Below the pieces are notes generated by a model. The model worked only from the letters and a program-made list of their open reading frames with translations, searched no databases and was not told the origin of the DNA. Both the position numbers and the translations under genes were made by a program. Shown here in pieces: positions 7,481 to 9,001 of a DNA stretch of 9,001 nt. Every line of letters begins with the position of its first letter. The stretch's first letter is position 1. Location: NCBI GenBank assembly GCA_002341825.1, contig DDOU01000122.1, positions 769 to 9,769 on the forward strand. The letters run 5' to 3'. This DNA comes from Candidatus Igneacidithiobacillus taiwanensis. Its GTDB lineage: Bacteria > Pseudomonadota > Gammaproteobacteria > Acidithiobacillales > Acidithiobacillaceae.

Positions 7481-7505
7481 AGCGCCGCCAATGCGGCGCT
7501 TTTTT
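7481..7505 (+). terminator. Intrinsic terminator of the RND operon
   Basis: AGCGCCGC (7481-7488) pairs perfectly with GCGGCGCT (7493-7500) around a CAAT loop. The last base of the stem begins a run of six T (7500-7505). It lies 26 bases after the stop of the pump gene, a textbook Rho-independent terminator, so little read-through into gpmI is expected. Confidence 0.93.
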
Positions 7506-7570
7506 GTGTCCGCTGGCTGGCTCCGCAAGCGCGCCGCCCCAAGCTTACCCCCAACACCCCCACATTCTTC

Positions 7571-7579
7571 TGCTATAGT
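7571..7579 (+). promoter_or_regulatory. Extended -10 promoter for gpmI
   Basis: TGC directly precedes TATAGT (7574-7579), an extended -10 element; no convincing -35 is seen in the C-rich DNA upstream, which is tolerable for this promoter class. The start would be about A7586, giving a leader of roughly 120 nt before the GTG at 7706. The terminator just upstream makes a separate gpmI promoter likely. Confidence 0.5.
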
Positions 7580-7583
7580 AAAT

Positions 7584-7679
7584 GCATCACCGGATTCTCT
7601 TATATCTTTACTGGTAAGACGTCCTGGGTATCCGGTGTGCGCCCCGAGCAGGTGTAGAAATTGTCTACACTTGAGGGGC
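7584..7679 (+). promoter_or_regulatory. Double-hairpin 5' leader of gpmI (unidentified RNA element)
   Basis: Two strong hairpins abut without a gap. In hairpin 1, 7584-7586 pair with 7638-7640 and 7588-7595 (CACCGGAT) pair with 7630-7637 (ATCCGGTG), with U7587 as a single bulge. The 34-nt apical part can form a small inner UUA/UAA stem around CUGG at 7607-7617. In hairpin 2, GCCCC (7641-7645) pairs with GGGGC (7675-7679) and, after a 3x1 internal loop, 7649-7658 pair with 7664-7673 (one G-U pair) around loop AAUUG. Hairpin 1 begins at the predicted transcription start and hairpin 2 ends 12 bases before the AGGAG of gpmI. No T-tract follows, so it is not a simple terminator. It matches no riboswitch class that could be recognised by eye. 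It may control translation or stability; hairpin 2 could alternatively be a protein operator at DNA level. Confidence 0.5.
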
Positions 7680-7705
7680 AATGGCTGGCAGAGGAGAAGG
7701 ATGCC

Positions 7706-9001
7706 GTGCAAACGCAATCCGCAGCATCGCCACAAAAACCCGTACTCTTGGTGATTTTTGATGGGTTTGGTCTCAACCCCAACCGCGCCTTCAATGGCTG
7801 GGCGCAGGCGCGCACTCCGCATCTAGACCACTACTTTGCGAGCTTTCCGCATACTGCCTTGCAGGCCTCGGGGCGGGCAGCAGGCTTGCCCGACGGGCAG
7901 TTTGGTAATTCCGAAGTCGGCCATCTTACCCTGGGCTCCGGTCGGGTGCTGCTCCAAGATTTGGTGCGTATCTCCGATAGTCTCGACGATGGCAGCTTTA
8001 CCAAGATTCCCGCCTGGGCGGACTTTTTGCGCGACCAAAAACGGCTCCATCTCGTGGGCATGGTTTCCGACGGCGGCGTGCATTCCCAGATCGACCACCT
8101 GCTGCAGATTCTGCCCCTGGTGGTGGCGGCGGGCGTCGAACCCATCGTGCATATGATCACCGATGGTCGCGACACCGCACCCCAGTGCGCCGATCAATAT
8201 GCGCAGGCAGTGCTGGATTGTCTGGCGAGCCTGGGGCGTGGGTGCATCGCAACCGTCTGCGGGCGCTACACGGCAATGGATCGAGCCGGTCATTGGGACC
8301 GCACCCAGCAGGCCTGGGAGGCTTTGATCAAGGGCCAGGGTGCCGTGGCAAATGACCCTGTGGCCGCCATTCATGCGGCATGGAAGCGCGGCGAGACCGA
8401 CGAGTTCATCCAGCCCACGATTATTGGTGACCCGCGACAACACCGCATCGCGCCCCATGAGCCTGTCTTTTTCTTTAATTTTCGCTCCGACCGTATGCGG
8501 CAGCTGAGTGCCGCCGTAGGGATGCCGGAATTTCACCATTTTGATCGCGATGGCGAGGGCGCCCGCCCCGTGCTCTGCATGACTTCCTACAACGATGAAT
8601 ATCCTTTCCCTGTGCTCTTTCCACCGCAAGTCCCCAAACAGGTGCTGGCGGAACTCATCAGCGACGCTGGATTGCGGCAGTTCCATTGTGCCGAGACGGA
8701 GAAATATCCTCATGTGACCTATTTTTTCAATGGGGGGCGAGAGGAACCCTTTCCGGGAGAGGACCGTGAGATTATCCCCTCGCCACAGGTGGCAACCTAT
8801 GATCTGCAGCCGGAAATGAGCGCGGCACAGGTAGCCGATCGGGTCATTGCCGCTCTCGAAAGCCGCAACTATGCCTTTGTGCTGGTGAATTTTGCCAATG
8901 GCGACATGGTCGGCCACACCGGCAAGATCCCCGCCATTCTGCGCGCAGTGGAGACCCTGGATCTGCAGTTTCATCGGGTCGTGCAGGCGGCAATAAAGGC
9001 G
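7706..9001 (+). CDS. gpmI: 2,3-bisphosphoglycerate-independent phosphoglycerate mutase (5' part)
   Basis: GpmI interconverts 3- and 2-phosphoglycerate in the cytoplasm (glycolysis/gluconeogenesis) using two metal ions, usually Mn2+, and a phosphoserine intermediate. The frame runs 432 codons to the window edge; the family is about 510 residues, so roughly 80 are missing. Visible landmarks are metal ligand Asp19 (VIFDGFG), the phosphorylated Ser69 (GNSEVGH), SDGGVHS at 121-127, TDGRDT at 152-157, GRY at 186-188, NFRSDR at 258-263, TEKYPHVTYFFNGG at 331-344, KVATYDLQPEMSA-like 362-373, and metal ligands Asp400 and His404 (NGDMVGH). The last ligands (an Asp-His pair and a further His) would lie beyond the edge. 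The start is GTG 7706, with AGGAG (7692-7696) 9 bases upstream; the ATG at 7701 is out of frame. The gene follows the pump terminator and has its own likely promoter. Confidence 0.95.
   Translation, partial: MQTQSAASPQKPVLLVIFDGFGLNPNRAFNGWAQARTPHLDHYFASFPHTALQASGRAAGLPDGQFGNSEVGHLTLGSGRVLLQDLVRISDSLDDGSFTKIPAWADFLRDQKRLHLVGMVSDGGVHSQIDHLLQILPLVVAAGVEPIVHMITDGRDTAPQCADQYAQAVLDCLASLGRGCIATVCGRYTAMDRAGHWDRTQQAWEALIKGQGAVANDPVAAIHAAWKRGETDEFIQPTIIGDPRQHRIAPHEPVFFFNFRSDRMRQLSAAVGMPEFHHFDRDGEGARPVLCMTSYNDEYPFPVLFPPQVPKQVLAELISDAGLRQFHCAETEKYPHVTYFFNGGREEPFPGEDREIIPSPQVATYDLQPEMSAAQVADRVIAALESRNYAFVLVNFANGDMVGHTGKIPAILRAVETLDLQFHRVVQAAIKA

Noticed and set aside
7455..7570. Search for a small gene or mobile element between the pump and gpmI
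   Set aside because: Apart from the terminator, nothing with start, SD and coding character or terminal repeats was seen.
7582..7617. Tiny open frame (11 codons, ATG to TAA) in the gpmI leader as an attenuation peptide
   Set aside because: No SD precedes it, its ATG falls just upstream of the predicted transcription start, and its codons show no informative run for attenuation.
7823..8974. Long minus-strand open frame (383 codons) across gpmI
   Set aside because: It is antisense to a clearly recognised GpmI frame with all motifs, its protein has no recognisable domain, and it has no convincing start context; it is a GC-driven shadow.

Overview
The window reads as ordinary chromosomal DNA of a moderately GC-rich Gram-negative bacterium. 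It encodes a complete tripartite efflux pump with an outer-membrane lipoprotein channel, which implies two membranes. The style of the genes fits a proteobacterium, possibly an Acidithiobacillus-like lineage, but that placement is an impression from protein style and not a demonstrated match. No insertion sequence, tRNA, rRNA, CRISPR array or phage gene was seen, and nothing suggests recent transfer.

Layout. (1) Bases 1-720, + strand: the 3' part of a VOC-fold gene resembling the C-terminal catalytic half of 4-hydroxyphenylpyruvate dioxygenase; its start lies left of the window. (2) A perfect hairpin at 724-746 separates it from a convergent minus-strand gene (754-1530) for an exported TPR protein with one transmembrane helix, a glycine-zipper region and an acidic tail. 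(3) A 167-bp divergent intergenic region (1531-1697) holds a sigma70-like promoter, a TetR-type palindrome placed over the probable transcription start of the pump operon, and an inverted repeat over the ribosome binding site of the TPR gene. (4) Bases 1698-7454, + strand: a three-gene RND efflux operon in the order outer-membrane factor, periplasmic adaptor, inner-membrane pump, closed by a clear intrinsic terminator (7481-7505). (5) A 251-bp intergenic region (7455-7705) holds that terminator, an extended -10 promoter and a leader that can fold into two directly abutting hairpins. (6) Bases 7706-9001, + strand: the first 432 codons of gpmI, cofactor-independent phosphoglycerate mutase, starting at GTG and running off the right edge.

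How the genes work together. The three pump genes should form one proton-driven envelope-spanning exporter; its regulator is not in the window. The VOC enzyme, the TPR protein and GpmI have no evident functional link to the pump. The most worthwhile signals are in the non-coding DNA: the double-hairpin leader ahead of gpmI and the overlapping control elements between the TPR gene and the pump operon. No wholly new system could be established from sequence alone.
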